A DNA stretch of 37,970 nt. It comes from Actinomycetota bacterium (GTDB lineage Bacteria; Actinomycetota; Acidimicrobiia; Acidimicrobiales; Ilumatobacteraceae). Both the position numbers and the translations under genes were made by a program. Where the stretch lies: NCBI GenBank assembly GCA_009700145.1, contig WLMQ01000003.1, positions 1 through 37,970 on the forward strand, given 5' to 3'. The notes under the pieces were generated by a model that worked only from the letters and a program-made list of their open reading frames with translations, did not search any database and was not told where the DNA came from. This document shows positions 7,267 through 16,903 of this stretch, in pieces (the first letter of the stretch is position 1; each line of letters starts with the position of its first letter).

Positions 7267-10026
7267 ATGGGAATCCTCGATCGCATCCTGCGGGCCGGTG
7301 AAGGCAAGAAACTGAAGGCCCTCGAGGGTCTCGTTCCTGACATCAACGCCCTTGAGTCATCTGTTCAGTCATTGTCGGACGACGCATTGCGTGGCAAGAC
7401 CGCTGAATTCCGTAGCCGACTTGAGCGGGGTGAAACTCTCGACGATCTGCTCATCGAAGCATTCGCCGTCGTGCGTGAAGGAGCGCACCGTGTCATTGGT
7501 CAGCGTCACTACGACGTGCAAATGATGGGTGGGGCTGCGTTGCACTTCGGCTGGGTTGCCGAAATGAAAACGGGTGAAGGTAAGACTTTGGTCTCGACCT
7601 TGCCGGCGTATCTCAATGGTTTGTCTGGCAATGGCGTGCATCTCATCACGGTGAACGACTATTTGGCACGCCGTGACTCTGAGTGGATGGGACGAGTTCA
7701 TCGTTGGCTCGGACTCAATGTTGGGCTAGTTGTTCCAGGTTCGCGCGAGCGCCCTGAGCAAAAGCGGGTCGACTACGCCGCTGACATTACGTACGGAACC
7801 AACAATGAATTTGGTTTTGATTATTTGCGCGACAACATGGCGCCCACCAAACTCAACAAAGTTCAACGTGGTCATGCCTTTGCCATCGTTGACGAAGTTG
7901 ACTCAATTTTGATTGACGAAGCCCGTACACCGCTCATCATCTCTGGGCGAGTGGCCGATGCCGCCAATCTTTATTACCGTTTTGCTTCAATCGTGCGTGC
8001 TTTGAAGCGCGACGTTGACTACGAAGTAGAAGAAGATAAGCGCATTGTTATGCCGACCGAAGCCGGCATTGAACGCGTTGAAGCCGAACTCGGTCTCGAA
8101 AACTTGTATGACGAAGTTCAGCGCAACCTTGTCCATCAATTGCAAGTGGCATTGAAGGCCAAAGAGTTGTATCGCCGCGACAAGGACTACATCATTCAAG
8201 GTGGCGAAGTAAAAATCGTTGACGAATTCACGGGTCGTATTCTTGAAGGTCGTCGCTGGAGTGAAGGTATTCACCAAGCAGTTGAGGCCAAAGAAGGCGT
8301 CAAGATTAAAGAGGAAAACCAAACGCTTGCCACGATCACATTGCAGAACTATTTCCGCATGTACACCAAGCTCTCTGGAATGACTGGTACGGCACAGACT
8401 GAAGCTGCCGAACTCATGAATACTTACGATTTGCAGGTTGTGCCGATTCCGACCAACCGTGCAGTTGTCCGCGTCGATTCGCCCGACCAAATTTTCAAAA
8501 CCGAAGATGCCAAGTTCGACGCAGTTGTCACTGACATCATTGAGAGAAATGCCAACGGTCAGCCAATTTTGGTGGGCACAGTCAGCGTTGAAAAGAGCGA
8601 GCACCTGTCGCGGCTTCTCGCAAAAAATGGTGTGAAGCACGAAGTTTTGAACGCCAAGCAACACACTCGTGAAGCCGAGATTGTGACCCAGGCTGGACGA
8701 CTTGGCGCAGTGACAGTTGCAACCAACATGGCTGGTCGTGGTGTTGACATTTTGCTCGGCGGCAACCCCGAAGGCTTAGCGCGTCGAGCAGTACTTGGTG
8801 AAGGTCATGCGGCCGACACATTGACTGACGAATTTGCTTTACCGCTTCCGCTTGCTGAAATGCCCGATGAATATCGTGCGGCTCGTTTAGTTGCACAAGC
8901 TCGATATAACGAACTCTTCGCCGATATTTCTGCCAAGTGCAAGGCCGAAGGCGACCAAGTACGTGAAGCGGGCGGCTTGTACGTGATCGGATCTGAGCGT
9001 CACGAGAGTCGTCGTATCGACAATCAGTTGCGTGGACGCGCTGGACGTCAGGGCGACCCTGGTTCAAGTCGTTTCTATTTGAGCCTTGAAGACGAATTGA
9101 TGCGTTTGTTCGCGACCGGTGCATTGAGTTGGGTCATGGGACGTGCATTGCCTGATGACGAAGCGATTGAACACAAGATGGTCACCAAGGCCATCGAACG
9201 CGCTCAGAGCACTGTCGAAACACGTAATGCCGAAATTCGTAAGAACGTGTTGAAGTACGACGAAGTGATGAATGAGCAGCGCAAGGTGATTTACATGCGC
9301 CGCGACCAAATTCTTGACGGCGTCGATCTCAAAGTCGCAGCGCTCGAATATATGGCCGAGGCAGTTGATGCACTGATCGAAACGCATTGTGTGAGCGAGG
9401 CCGACGACGAATGGGATCTCGAAGGCCTCACTAAAGAACTCAAGACCTATTGGCCGAACGACTTGACACCTGATCACTTGGGTCAATCATCAAATACCGA
9501 CAAAATGTACGACGTCGTCATGGATAATGCGACTGCCTACTATGAACTGCGCGAAGTTGAACTGACTTCAGTAGTGATGCGCGATGTTGAACGTCAGGTG
9601 ATGTTACGTATCATCGATCAACGTTGGCGTGAACATCTTGAAGAGATGGACTATCTGCAAGAGGGCATCAATCTGCGCGCCATGGGCCAAAAAGATCCGT
9701 TGGCCGAATGGCAGCGCGAAGGCTACGAAATGTTCGGTGCCATGATGAAGGGCATCGCGCAAGACTTCGTGAAGTACGTCATGCATGTGCAGGTTGTACG
9801 TAACGAAGAACCTGCTCCCGTCGTACAAAACCTTCAACAGACGAAATCTGAAGCACCTTCGGCAGTGAGTCAAGGTGCAGTGCAGAGTGCGGGCGAGATG
9901 CCTCAGCAGGCTGCGCCCGTCAAGCAGCAGCCCATCGTGAACGACGAGTGGTCAAAGACGCCTCGTAATGCGCCGTGCCCTTGCGGTTCAGGTAAAAAAT
10001 TCAAGATGTGCCACGGCACCAGCTGA
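7267..10026 (+). CDS. secA: Preprotein translocase ATPase SecA
   Basis: This 919-residue SecA is the ATPase that drives protein export through SecYEG. Visible marks are the Walker A segment TGEGKT (residues 102-107), the [14 protein letters not shown] segment, the Walker B/DEAD-like [21 protein letters not shown], the helicase-type motif [15 protein letters not shown] and a C-terminal SEC-C zinc motif ([13 protein letters not shown]). The ATG at 7267 gives the usual MGILDRIL beginning; an upstream frame extension to 7186 has no family support. A TAGGCT element at 7251-7256, 10 bases before the ATG, resembles an actinobacterial -10, and no Shine-Dalgarno is seen, so a leaderless or very short leader is possible. 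Followed 7 bases later by prfB. Confidence 0.98.
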   Translation: MGILDRILRAGEGKKLKALEGLVPDINALESSVQSLSDDALRGKTAEFRSRLERGETLDDLLIEAFAVVREGAHRVIGQRHYDVQMMGGAALHFGWVAEMKTGEGKTLVSTLPAYLNGLSGNGVHLITVNDYLARRDSEWMGRVHRWLGLNVGLVVPGSRERPEQKRVDYAADITYGTNNEFGFDYLRDNMAPTKLNKVQRGHAFAIVDEVDSILIDEARTPLIISGRVADAANLYYRFASIVRALKRDVDYEVEEDKRIVMPTEAGIERVEAELGLENLYDEVQRNLVHQLQVALKAKELYRRDKDYIIQGGEVKIVDEFTGRILEGRRWSEGIHQAVEAKEGVKIKEENQTLATITLQNYFRMYTKLSGMTGTAQTEAAELMNTYDLQVVPIPTNRAVVRVDSPDQIFKTEDAKFDAVVTDIIERNANGQPILVGTVSVEKSEHLSRLLAKNGVKHEVLNAKQHTREAEIVTQAGRLGAVTVATNMAGRGVDILLGGNPEGLARRAVLGEGHAADTLTDEFALPLPLAEMPDEYRAARLVAQARYNELFADISAKCKAEGDQVREAGGLYVIGSERHESRRIDNQLRGRAGRQGDPGSSRFYLSLEDELMRLFATGALSWVMGRALPDDEAIEHKMVTKAIERAQSTVETRNAEIRKNVLKYDEVMNEQRKVIYMRRDQILDGVDLKVAALEYMAEAVDALIETHCVSEADDEWDLEGLTKELKTYWPNDLTPDHLGQSSNTDKMYDVVMDNATAYYELREVELTSVVMRDVERQVMLRIIDQRWREHLEEMDYLQEGINLRAMGQKDPLAEWQREGYEMFGAMMKGIAQDFVKYVMHVQVVRNEEPAPVVQNLQQTKSEAPSAVSQGAVQSAGEMPQQAAPVKQQPIVNDEWSKTPRNAPCPCGSGKKFKMCHGTS

Positions 10027-10033
10027 GATTGTC

Positions 10034-11137
10034 ATGCGCGATTTCACAGATGATTTGAAAGATGTGAGTCGACGACTCGGTGAGGCCAAGGTCTATCTCA
10101 AGATTGATGCTCAACGAGATCGATTTCGCGAACTCGAAATTGAGGTATCAAAGCCCGGACTTTGGGACGATCAAGAGTTTGCCAAGAAACTCAATGCCGA
10201 ATATGCCAACACCAAGGGCGATATTGACATCTTTGACGGATTGGCTCGTCGGCTTGACGACGCCGAGGTGCTCCATGAAATGGCGCGCGAAATTGATGAT
10301 GCTTCGCAAGAAGCCGAAATTGAAAAAGGCATTCAGGCGATCGCTCGCGAATTGAACGGCTTAGAAATGCGCAGTCTGTTTACAGGCGAACACGATGAGT
10401 TGGATTGCATCGTCCACATCAACACCAAAGATGGGGGAGTTGACGCCCAAGATTGGAGCGAACTTCTCTTACGGATGTATCAGCGATGGGCTGAGCGTCG
10501 TGGACTCGATTTTGAAATCAACGATATTTCACCAGGAACTGAAGCCGGAATAATGTCGGTTGAGTTCACGCTGAAAGGTCGTTACGCCTATGGGCTCATG
10601 ACATCTGAACGTGGAACGCATCGCCTGGTGCGTATCAGTCCGTTTGATAATCAAGGTCGGCGTCAAACGAGTTTCTCCAATGTGCAGGTGTGGCCAGCGA
10701 TGGAGAACCCTGACATTGAAATCGATGAAACTGATGTACGTATGGAAGTGTTCCGAGCATCTGGTGCCGGTGGTCAGCACGTCAACAAGACATCGTCGGC
10801 GGTTCGACTCATTCACGAACCAACTGGGCTCGTCTCATCGTCACAAGAAGAACGCAGCCAATTACAAAACCGCGAAAAGGCAATGAATCGCTTGAAAGCA
10901 ATGGTTGCGGCAAAAATTGAAGAAGAACATCAAGCCGAACTTGATCGCATTGCTGGCAAACAAGCAACGGTCGGCTGGGGCAGCCAAATTCGCAGCTATG
11001 TCTTGCAGCCATATCAAATGGTGAAAGATTTGCGGACAAACATTGAATCAAGCAGCGTCGAATCTGTGCTTGATGGCGATCTTGATGAATTTATGGTTGG
11101 ATACTTGCAGTGGCGTCGTGCAGGCGACGATTCTTGA
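10034..11137 (+). CDS. prfB: Peptide chain release factor 2
   Basis: This 367-residue class I release factor frees finished peptides at UGA and UAA stops. RF2 identity comes from the SPF tripeptide (residues 202-204, in RISPFDNQGRR) in place of the RF1 PxT motif. The peptidyl-transfer loop GGQ is at 246-248. The frame is uninterrupted, so the programmed +1 frameshift used by many bacteria to control RF2 is absent. The ATG at 10034 follows the secA stop by 7 bases; a frame extension inside secA is not needed. The order secA-prfB-ftsE-ftsX is common in Actinobacteria. Confidence 0.97.
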   Translation: MRDFTDDLKDVSRRLGEAKVYLKIDAQRDRFRELEIEVSKPGLWDDQEFAKKLNAEYANTKGDIDIFDGLARRLDDAEVLHEMAREIDDASQEAEIEKGIQAIARELNGLEMRSLFTGEHDELDCIVHINTKDGGVDAQDWSELLLRMYQRWAERRGLDFEINDISPGTEAGIMSVEFTLKGRYAYGLMTSERGTHRLVRISPFDNQGRRQTSFSNVQVWPAMENPDIEIDETDVRMEVFRASGAGGQHVNKTSSAVRLIHEPTGLVSSSQEERSQLQNREKAMNRLKAMVAAKIEEEHQAELDRIAGKQATVGWGSQIRSYVLQPYQMVKDLRTNIESSSVESVLDGDLDEFMVGYLQWRRAGDDS

Positions 11138-11163
11138 CGAAGTACGACTGATAACCTGATGTC

Positions 11164-11192
11164 TTGACTTACTGTGGTCGACCAACTGGTCG
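11164..11192 (+). promoter_or_regulatory. Candidate ftsEX promoter region with overlapping palindromes
   Basis: In the 76-base gap between prfB and ftsE, TTGACT (11164-11169) resembles a -35 element. Just downstream are two overlapping palindromes: TGGTCGACCA (11175-11184, perfect) and CGACCA-AC-TGGTCG (11179-11192). No convincing -10 follows, so this is a weak call. Confidence 0.25.
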
Positions 11193-11213
11193 TCCTCTTG
11201 CCCGAGGAGCAAC

Positions 11214-11891
11214 ATGATTCGCCTCGAAAACGTAACAAAAACTTATGGCACTGAGATACCCGCGGTGCGCGATGCATCTTTCGAGGTGGCCAAAGGCGAG
11301 TTCGTCTTTATGGTGGGTCCATCCGGTTCGGGTAAGTCAACTTTGTTGCGCTTGATGAATCGTCAAGAACAGCCCGAACGTGGCGCTGTCTGGGTTGCTG
11401 GCAAGGACATCAATGAAATGTCCGATTCAAAAGTGCCGTACTTACGCCGCAATATCGGAAATATTTTCCAGGACTACAAGCTGTTACTGAACAAAACAGT
11501 TTTTGAAAATGTGGCCTTTGCCCTTGAAGTTATTGGGCGACCCAAGCACGTGATTCGTCAGCAGGTTCCTGCTGTTCTCGATCTCGTCGGTCTCTCTGAT
11601 AAGGAAGACCGTTTTCCACATCAACTTTCTGGTGGCGAGCAACAACGAGTTTCTATCGCACGTGCTTTTGTTAATCGGCCATTAATTTTGTTGGCTGACG
11701 AACCGACCGGAAACCTCGACCCGGCCACAGGTGAAGGAATTATGCGACTTTTGGATCGTATTAATAACACCGGAACAACCGTGGTGATGGCAACTCACGA
11801 CCAGCGAATCGTGAACATGATGCGCCGCCGCGTGGTGCAACTCGATCGCGGCGTCATTGTGCGCGACCAAGAGCGAGGAGTGTACGACTGA
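11214..11891 (+). CDS. ftsE: Cell division ABC transporter ATP-binding protein FtsE
   Basis: This 225-residue ABC ATPase pairs with FtsX to control peptidoglycan hydrolases at the division site. The Walker A is GPSGSGKS (residues 35-42), the signature is LSGGEQ (138-143), the Walker B is LILLADEP (157-164) and the switch His is in MATHDQR. FtsE identity is supported by its length, by RNIGNIFQDYKLL in the Q-loop region and by the directly overlapping ftsX. GAGGAG lies at good spacing before the ATG. The TGA stop at 11889-11891 overlaps the ftsX ATG by one base. Confidence 0.96.
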   Translation: MIRLENVTKTYGTEIPAVRDASFEVAKGEFVFMVGPSGSGKSTLLRLMNRQEQPERGAVWVAGKDINEMSDSKVPYLRRNIGNIFQDYKLLLNKTVFENVAFALEVIGRPKHVIRQQVPAVLDLVGLSDKEDRFPHQLSGGEQQRVSIARAFVNRPLILLADEPTGNLDPATGEGIMRLLDRINNTGTTVVMATHDQRIVNMMRRRVVQLDRGVIVRDQERGVYD

Positions 11892-12793
11892 TGATTGCTC
11901 GTATCAGTTATGCGTTCCGCGAAACCTGGGCCAGTTTCAAGCGCAATGTCACCTTAACGATGGCGGCGGTCGTTACATCTGCCGTTTCATTGTTGTTGGT
12001 CGGATCAACTTTTCTCATTCAGCGGGCCTTCGACAATTTGTTGACTCGTTGGAAGGGCGACGTTGAACTCATTGTTTACGTTCGTTCTGATGCTGACCCC
12101 AACCAAATCCAGGTCATTGAAGACGCATTGAATTCTCAACCTGCAATTATTGATGTCTCAAAACTGCGATATCTCGATCAGGCTCAAAGTTACGCCGAAG
12201 CGCAGAAATTGTTTGCTGGTGATCCCGGAACCTTGCGATTGTTAACTCCAGAGAACATTCCATCGCAATTCAAGGTTGTGCCGATTTCACAAGACTCAAA
12301 TCTGATACGAGAACTTGGTGAACAATTCCGAAGTTTGGCCGGGGTGCGAGAGGTTGCGTACGCTCAGGATGTTTTTGATGTCGTGGCACGAGTCTCGCAA
12401 TTTATTCGCATCGCGACGACTGCAATGTCGATTGTCCTACTCATGGTCGCGGTCGGCTTAATTTGGAACACCATCCGAACCGCAATGTTTGCCCGTCGGC
12501 GCGAAATTGAAGTGATGAAACTCGTTGGTGCCACTAACTGGTTTATTCGTATTCCGTTCATGCTTGAAGGTTTGATGCAGGGACTCATCGGCGGCGTCTT
12601 GTCGTGTCTAGGTCTCTGGGGGCTGAACACGGCTTGGTCAAACGCGGTTGCTGATTTCAATGACACCGAACTTGCGGCATTGGTCGTCACTGATGGCTAT
12701 ATGCGTTTCGTGATGTTCATTTTGTTAGGTATCGGGGCTATCGCCGGAGCAGTCGGATCAGGTATTGCCGCTTCACGTTTCTTAGACGTGTGA
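11891..12793 (+). CDS. ftsX: Cell division permease-like protein FtsX
   Basis: This 300-residue membrane protein has the FtsX topology: one N-terminal membrane helix (about residues 18-40, followed by QRAFDNLLTRWKGDVELIVYV), a large extracytoplasmic loop, and three C-terminal helices. In the cytoplasmic loop, RREIEVMKLVGATNWFIR (about 197-214) is the family signature. The extracytoplasmic loop transmits the FtsE ATPase signal to secreted cell-wall hydrolases. The start overlaps the ftsE stop, consistent with coupled expression of the pair. In many Actinobacteria smpB follows ftsX; here a crotonase does. Confidence 0.96.
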   Translation: MIARISYAFRETWASFKRNVTLTMAAVVTSAVSLLLVGSTFLIQRAFDNLLTRWKGDVELIVYVRSDADPNQIQVIEDALNSQPAIIDVSKLRYLDQAQSYAEAQKLFAGDPGTLRLLTPENIPSQFKVVPISQDSNLIRELGEQFRSLAGVREVAYAQDVFDVVARVSQFIRIATTAMSIVLLMVAVGLIWNTIRTAMFARRREIEVMKLVGATNWFIRIPFMLEGLMQGLIGGVLSCLGLWGLNTAWSNAVADFNDTELAALVVTDGYMRFVMFILLGIGAIAGAVGSGIAASRFLDV

Positions 12794-12808
12794 CCTTCTA
12801 TTAAGGTC
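12792..12808. promoter_or_regulatory. Inverted repeat between ftsX and crotonase gene
   Basis: GACCTT and AAGGTC form a perfect 6-5-6 inverted repeat that overlaps the ftsX stop and ends 5 bases before the next ATG. It contains TATTAA, a possible -10, which would give a nearly leaderless transcript. Function is unproven. Confidence 0.25.
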
Positions 12809-12813
12809 TATTC

Positions 12814-13674
12814 ATGGCCTACGAAGAGATCATCTACGAAGTATCCGAACAGATTGCGACGATTACTTTGAATCGCCCCGACAAGTTGAATTCGTTCACC
12901 AATCGGATGTTGAAAGAAATCATCGCTGCTTTCGATGAGAGCGATGCCGACGACAATGTGCGTGCGGTCATTGTGACTGGCTCGGGCCGGGCATTTTGCG
13001 CGGGCGCCGATTTGTCTGGTGGGGGAGAAACCTTTGCCAAAGGCGGTAGCGATGTACGGGCCAAAACGGGCGTCATGCGTGATGGCGGAGGCCTGGTGTC
13101 GTTGCGGATCTTTGAAAGTAAAAAGCCAGTCATCGGCGCAATAAATGGTGCAGCTGTTGGCGTAGGTGTCACGATGACTTTGCCGATGGATATTCGCCTT
13201 GCGAGTAATTCTTCGAAGTTTGGTTTTGTGTTCGCCAAGCGAGGCATTGTTCCTGAAGCTGCGAGTAGCTGGTTCTTGCCCCGCATTGTCGGAATTTCGC
13301 AAGCAACCGAATGGTGTTTCACGGGTCGCATGATCAGTGCCGATGAAGCCAAAGAAGGACGACTCGTTCGAAGTGTTCATGCACCAGAAGACCTCATGCC
13401 AGCTGCTCGGGCGATCGCTCGCGAGATTGCGGAAAACACTGCTCCAGTTTCGGTGGCCTTGTCGCGTCAAATGTTGTGGCGCATGCTCGGTGCTGATCAC
13501 CCGATGCAGGCTCACCGCGTTGATTCTCGGGCAATCAATTCACGTGGCGCAAGTGATGATGCCCGCGAAGGCGTGATGAGTTTTCTGGAAAAGCGACCCG
13601 CGAACTTTCCGGTCAAAGTCAGTGATGGATTGCCTGAAGTTTTCCCCGAATGGCAGGATCCACAGTTCTCGTGA
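12814..13674 (+). CDS. Crotonase-family enoyl-CoA hydratase/isomerase
   Basis: This 286-residue crotonase-fold protein has the oxyanion-hole segments AFCAGADL (residues 60-67) and INGAAVGVGV (110-119). By position, both catalytic glutamates of a standard enoyl-CoA hydratase are missing (Thr120 and Phe140 stand there). A Glu is present at 148 (GIVPEA), where Delta3,Delta2-enoyl-CoA isomerases such as yeast Eci1 have their catalytic Glu. An isomerase-like role is therefore more likely than simple hydration. The exact CoA substrate is unknown. It follows ftsX by 20 bases and its stop overlaps the GTG start of the globin gene, so the two are probably co-translated. Confidence 0.85.
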   Translation: MAYEEIIYEVSEQIATITLNRPDKLNSFTNRMLKEIIAAFDESDADDNVRAVIVTGSGRAFCAGADLSGGGETFAKGGSDVRAKTGVMRDGGGLVSLRIFESKKPVIGAINGAAVGVGVTMTLPMDIRLASNSSKFGFVFAKRGIVPEAASSWFLPRIVGISQATEWCFTGRMISADEAKEGRLVRSVHAPEDLMPAARAIAREIAENTAPVSVALSRQMLWRMLGADHPMQAHRVDSRAINSRGASDDAREGVMSFLEKRPANFPVKVSDGLPEVFPEWQDPQFS

Positions 13675-14096
13675 GTGATGACGGCTTAAACGAAATCTCA
13701 ATGTTTGACCGAGTCGGTGGGATGCCATTTTTTGAGGCGCTCGTCAACCACTTTTATGTTGGTGTTGTTGCTGATGAAGTGTTGTGGCCGTTGTACCCCG
13801 ACCAGAGCGATCTTGAGGGAGCCAAACGACGTCTGACGTTGTTCTTAGGTCAATATTGGGGTGGACCACAGACATACATGGAAGAGCGTGGTCATCCGAA
13901 GTTGCGATTGCGCCATATGCCTTTTCATGTGGGACCACTTGAACGTGATCGTTGGTTGGTGCACATGGCAGCAGCGATTGAAGCAACGACCACTGATGAA
14001 TCACTCCGGCAAGAACTATTGGCATATTTTGTTCCCGCTGCCGAACACTTGCGCAACGACACCGGTTTACCGATTAGTTCGGCCAAACCGAAGTAA
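13671..14096 (+). CDS. glbO: Group II truncated hemoglobin (GlbO type)
   Basis: This 141-residue 2-on-2 globin would bind heme and oxygen or handle nitric oxide or peroxide. Residues typical of group II are visible: Tyr B10 (Y29, in HFY), Tyr CD1 (Y42, in LYPDQSD), the YWGGPQTY segment, the proximal His F8 (H82, in LRLRH) and Trp G8 (W95, in RDRWL). The GTG at 13671 is preferred because it overlaps the upstream TGA in a 4-base GTGA junction; an ATG at 13650 would add seven residues inside the crotonase gene. It converges with purU, with a 19-base gap that shows no terminator. Confidence 0.94.
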   Translation: MSDDGLNEISMFDRVGGMPFFEALVNHFYVGVVADEVLWPLYPDQSDLEGAKRRLTLFLGQYWGGPQTYMEERGHPKLRLRHMPFHVGPLERDRWLVHMAAAIEATTTDESLRQELLAYFVPAAEHLRNDTGLPISSAKPK

Positions 14097-14115
14097 ACAG
14101 TTTGGTCTTTGTGCG

Positions 14116-14970
14116 TTAGCTAAAGACGACAGTCTTGCGGCCGTAGACCAAGACTCGATGCTCAAGGTGAGCACGAACCGCACGAGCAAGCACGATTGTC
14201 TCGAGGTCTCGACCCTTGCGTGTGAGATCGGCAACTGAGTCGCGGTGGGATACACGCGCAACTTCTTGATCAAGGATGGGGCCTTCATCAAGTTCTTCGG
14301 TGACATAGTGAGCGGTCGCTCCGATGATTTTGACTCCACGATCGTGAGCTTGCCGATACGGGTTAGCTCCGATAAACGCCGGGAGGAATGAGTGGTGAAT
14401 GTTGATGATGCGTGACTGGTATGCATCAACCAGTAGGGGCGAAAGTATTTGCATGTATCGCGCCAAGATCACGAGATCAACCTTGTTTTTGTTGAGAGTC
14501 TCGAGTACTGCGAGTTCTTGGTGCGACTTTGTTTCAGGTGTGACTGGGAGGTACTCGTAAGGAACACCCATGTGCTGCACGAGGTCGGCATGATCGGGAT
14601 GATTGTCAATGACTGTCACAATGTCGGCTGGAAGTTCGCCCGAACGCCAGCGACTAAGCAAATCAAAGAGACAATGAGACTGCTTGCTTGCCAATATTGC
14701 GACTCGCGGAAGATGGTCGGTGAATCTCAATTGCGCATTCATCGAAAATTTGTCGGATACCGAAGCGAAGGCATTGAGAATTTCGTGACGGTCAAGAGAG
14801 AAACCATCGAGCTCAAATTCGACGCGCTGGAAGAAAACTCGCTCAACATCGTCGGTGTGCTGTTCGGCATGAACAATGTTTCCACCGTGAGCTGCAATGA
14901 ATTCTGCGACTGCAGCTACGACCCCACGTTGATCGGGGCAAGAAAGTAGAAGGACTCCAGTTGCAGACAC
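14116..14970 (-). CDS. purU: Formyltetrahydrofolate deformylase
   Basis: This 284-residue enzyme hydrolyses 10-formyltetrahydrofolate to formate and tetrahydrofolate, balancing one-carbon pools and supplying formate. An N-terminal ACT domain (LLLSCPDQRGVVAAVAEFI, residues 8-26) senses effector amino acids in the family. The C-terminal formyltransferase-fold domain carries the catalytic Asn190 and His192 (NIHHSFLP) and Asp228 (EELDEGP). Length and domain order are standard. No obvious promoter or riboswitch is seen in the 64-base upstream gap to the RNA methyltransferase gene on the same strand. Confidence 0.95.
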   Translation of the reverse strand: MSATGVLLLSCPDQRGVVAAVAEFIAAHGGNIVHAEQHTDDVERVFFQRVEFELDGFSLDRHEILNAFASVSDKFSMNAQLRFTDHLPRVAILASKQSHCLFDLLSRWRSGELPADIVTVIDNHPDHADLVQHMGVPYEYLPVTPETKSHQELAVLETLNKNKVDLVILARYMQILSPLLVDAYQSRIINIHHSFLPAFIGANPYRQAHDRGVKIIGATAHYVTEELDEGPILDQEVARVSHRDSVADLTRKGRDLETIVLARAVRAHLEHRVLVYGRKTVVFS

Positions 14971-15034
14971 GATGACAAGTTTGCCTGCCGAATAAGTGAA
15001 TTGCGACTTTGCAACGCTTCAGGCGCTCAGGTGC

Positions 15035-15892
15035 CTACGGTTGGGGGATTAAGGCGTGGCAGGCCACTGCGGCAGCGGCTGCCACATTCAGCGAGTCGAT
15101 ACCTGATGCCATAGGGATCTTCACCTTGTAGTTCACGGCGGACAGTGCTTCGGGTGAAAGCCCGGCGCGTTCAGATCCGAGCACGATGGCGACTTTGGCA
15201 TCAGAGGACAGTCCCATTCCGACCTCGCGGATGTTCTGCGCATCAGAACGTGGCGTCAGCCCACACACGATGTAGCCAGCATCACGAAGTGCGATGAGCG
15301 TCGAAGATGCATCGGTTACTCGGCTGTATCGCATGGAAAACGCGGTGCCCATTGAGACGCGCAGTGCTCGTCGGGCCAACGGGTCGGCGCTGTTGCGATC
15401 AAGAATGACTCCGTCAATTCCGAATGCTGCGGCGCTGCGAATAATGGCTCCGATATTGGTGGGGTTATCAACATCTTCAACAACGAGCAGATGATGAGCA
15501 CCTGCGAGCAGCTCGTTGAGCTTTAGGGGAGCGGGACGTTCAAAGAGACCCATGATGTCAAGTGCTACTCCCATGCCCGTGAGAGTTTTGCGAACCTCGG
15601 CATGAGCGGCATAGACAGGAATGGACGAATCAATTGAGTCAACAATTGGACTCGGCGAAACAGCATCGGTTAATACCTCGACGAGTCGACAACCTGCGGT
15701 CAATGCTCGTTCAACTACCAGGTCGCCTTCAGCAATGAACATGCCGAGAGTGATCTTTTCGGCTTCGCCAGTTTGCATCGTCTTGAAAACGCGAGCCGGA
15801 ATATTGCGCGGACGCAGTTCGCGCTCACGCAACCGAAATCGATCAAGGCGTTGATCATCTAACGATTCAACGTAGATCAGTTCACGAGACAT
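15035..15892 (-). CDS. SpoU/TrmH-family RNA 2'-O-methyltransferase
   Basis: This 285-residue protein has the SPOUT-class trefoil-knot methyltransferase domain in its C-terminal two-thirds. Motif 1 is DNPTNIGAIIRSAAAFG (about residues 142-158), motif 2 is VLGSERAGLS, and motif 3 is VKIPMASGIDSLNVAAAAAVA. An N-terminal substrate-binding extension (GEAEKITLGMFIAEGDLVVERAL) resembles the L30e-like domain of 23S rRNA and tRNA methylases. It transfers a methyl group from S-adenosylmethionine to a ribose 2'-OH; which RNA is modified cannot be told. It ends 17 bases after the menB stop and probably shares its transcript. Confidence 0.92.
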   Translation of the reverse strand: MSRELIYVESLDDQRLDRFRLRERELRPRNIPARVFKTMQTGEAEKITLGMFIAEGDLVVERALTAGCRLVEVLTDAVSPSPIVDSIDSSIPVYAAHAEVRKTLTGMGVALDIMGLFERPAPLKLNELLAGAHHLLVVEDVDNPTNIGAIIRSAAAFGIDGVILDRNSADPLARRALRVSMGTAFSMRYSRVTDASSTLIALRDAGYIVCGLTPRSDAQNIREVGMGLSSDAKVAIVLGSERAGLSPEALSAVNYKVKIPMASGIDSLNVAAAAAVACHALIPQP

Positions 15893-15909
15893 GTTTTCGG
15901 CGTCAGAAA

Positions 15910-16821
15910 TCAGTAGTACCAGGGATACGGCGCCCAGTCGGGCTCGCGCTTTTCCAGAAATGACAGGCGACCTTCTTGAGCTTCATCGGTCATATAGGCC
16001 AAACGAGTCGCCTCGCCCGCGAACACTTGTTGACCGACGAGTCCGTCGTCGATGAGGTTGAAGGAAAACTTCAACATGCGCTGGGCTGTCGGGCTCTTGC
16101 CATTGATTTCTTTGGCCCATTGCAAGGCTGTTGCTTCTAACTCGGCATGAGGTACGACAGCGTTGACCATGCCCATACGTTGCGCATCATCGGCGCTGTA
16201 TTCGCGGCCAAGAAAGAAAATTTCACGGGCAAACTTTTGGCCAACTTGTCGGGCTAAATAGGCCGAACCGAAGCCGCCATCAAAACTTGCGACATCAGCA
16301 TCGGTTTGTTTGAAGCGCGCGTGTTCTTTGCTGGCGATCGTGAGGTCGCTGACGACATGCAAGCTATGTCCACCGCCAGCTGCCCAACCAGGAACAACAC
16401 AAATCACTACTTTGGGCATGAAACGAATTAATCGCTGAACTTCAAGAATGTGCAAGCGACCACTTTTGCCGGGATCAATAGTTTCTGCAGTTTCACCTTC
16501 TGCATAGCGATAACCATCGCGGCCACGAATACGTTGGTCACCGCCACTGCAAAAAGCCCAACCGCCGTCTTTGGCTGATGGTCCATTGCCGGTCAGAAGT
16601 ACGCATCCGACATCGGTGCTTTGGCGAGCATGTTCGAGGGCTGTGAACAATTCATCGACTGTATGAGGGCGAAACGCATTGCGAATGTCGGGGCGATTGA
16701 AAGCGACGCGGACCGTGCCGTGCTCAACGGAGCGATGGTAGGTGATGTCAGTGAAATTGAATCCTGGAACGACGCGCCAAGCCGTTGGGTCAAAAATGTC
16801 AGAAACTTTGCTCTCGCTCAC
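15910..16821 (-). CDS. menB: 1,4-dihydroxy-2-naphthoyl-CoA synthase
   Basis: This 303-residue crotonase-fold enzyme closes the second ring in menaquinone synthesis, converting O-succinylbenzoyl-CoA to 1,4-dihydroxy-2-naphthoyl-CoA. MenB identity is supported by AFCSGGDQRIRG near residue 90, by QTDADVASFDGGFGSAYLAR, which holds the catalytic Asp of this family, and by the C-terminal EKREPDWAPYPWYY tail that is typical of MenB. The ATG is at 16821. No other men genes are in the window. Menaquinone as quinone fits an actinobacterium. A terminator for the upstream DUF4389 gene separates the two. Confidence 0.95.
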   Translation of the reverse strand: MSESKVSDIFDPTAWRVVPGFNFTDITYHRSVEHGTVRVAFNRPDIRNAFRPHTVDELFTALEHARQSTDVGCVLLTGNGPSAKDGGWAFCSGGDQRIRGRDGYRYAEGETAETIDPGKSGRLHILEVQRLIRFMPKVVICVVPGWAAGGGHSLHVVSDLTIASKEHARFKQTDADVASFDGGFGSAYLARQVGQKFAREIFFLGREYSADDAQRMGMVNAVVPHAELEATALQWAKEINGKSPTAQRMLKFSFNLIDDGLVGQQVFAGEATRLAYMTDEAQEGRLSFLEKREPDWAPYPWYY

Positions 16822-16840
16822 GGGCTCATTCTCTCAGACG

Positions 16841-16891
16841 AAAAAGCAAAACACCCCCTTTTGACTGCTCATGGCAGCCAAAAGGGGGTGT
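16841..16891 (-). terminator. Intrinsic terminator downstream of DUF4389 gene
   Basis: ACACCCCCTTTTG (16851-16863) pairs perfectly with 16879-16891, with an extra inner CTGC/GCAG pairing. Read on the minus strand the stem is followed by TTTTGCTTTTTC (down to 16839). It starts 12 bases after the DUF4389 stop and ends 20 bases before menB. Confidence 0.88.
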
Positions 16892-16903
16892 CTTTGAGGG
16901 GTA

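Noticed and set aside
7987-8664. Long open frame antisense to secA (225 codons)
   Set aside because: It lies wholly opposite a highly conserved gene and its translation shows no family pattern; it is a by-product of secA codon use.
10034-10150. Possible programmed frameshift at the start of prfB
   Set aside because: The reading frame is continuous with no in-frame UGA near codon 25, so the autoregulatory frameshift is absent.
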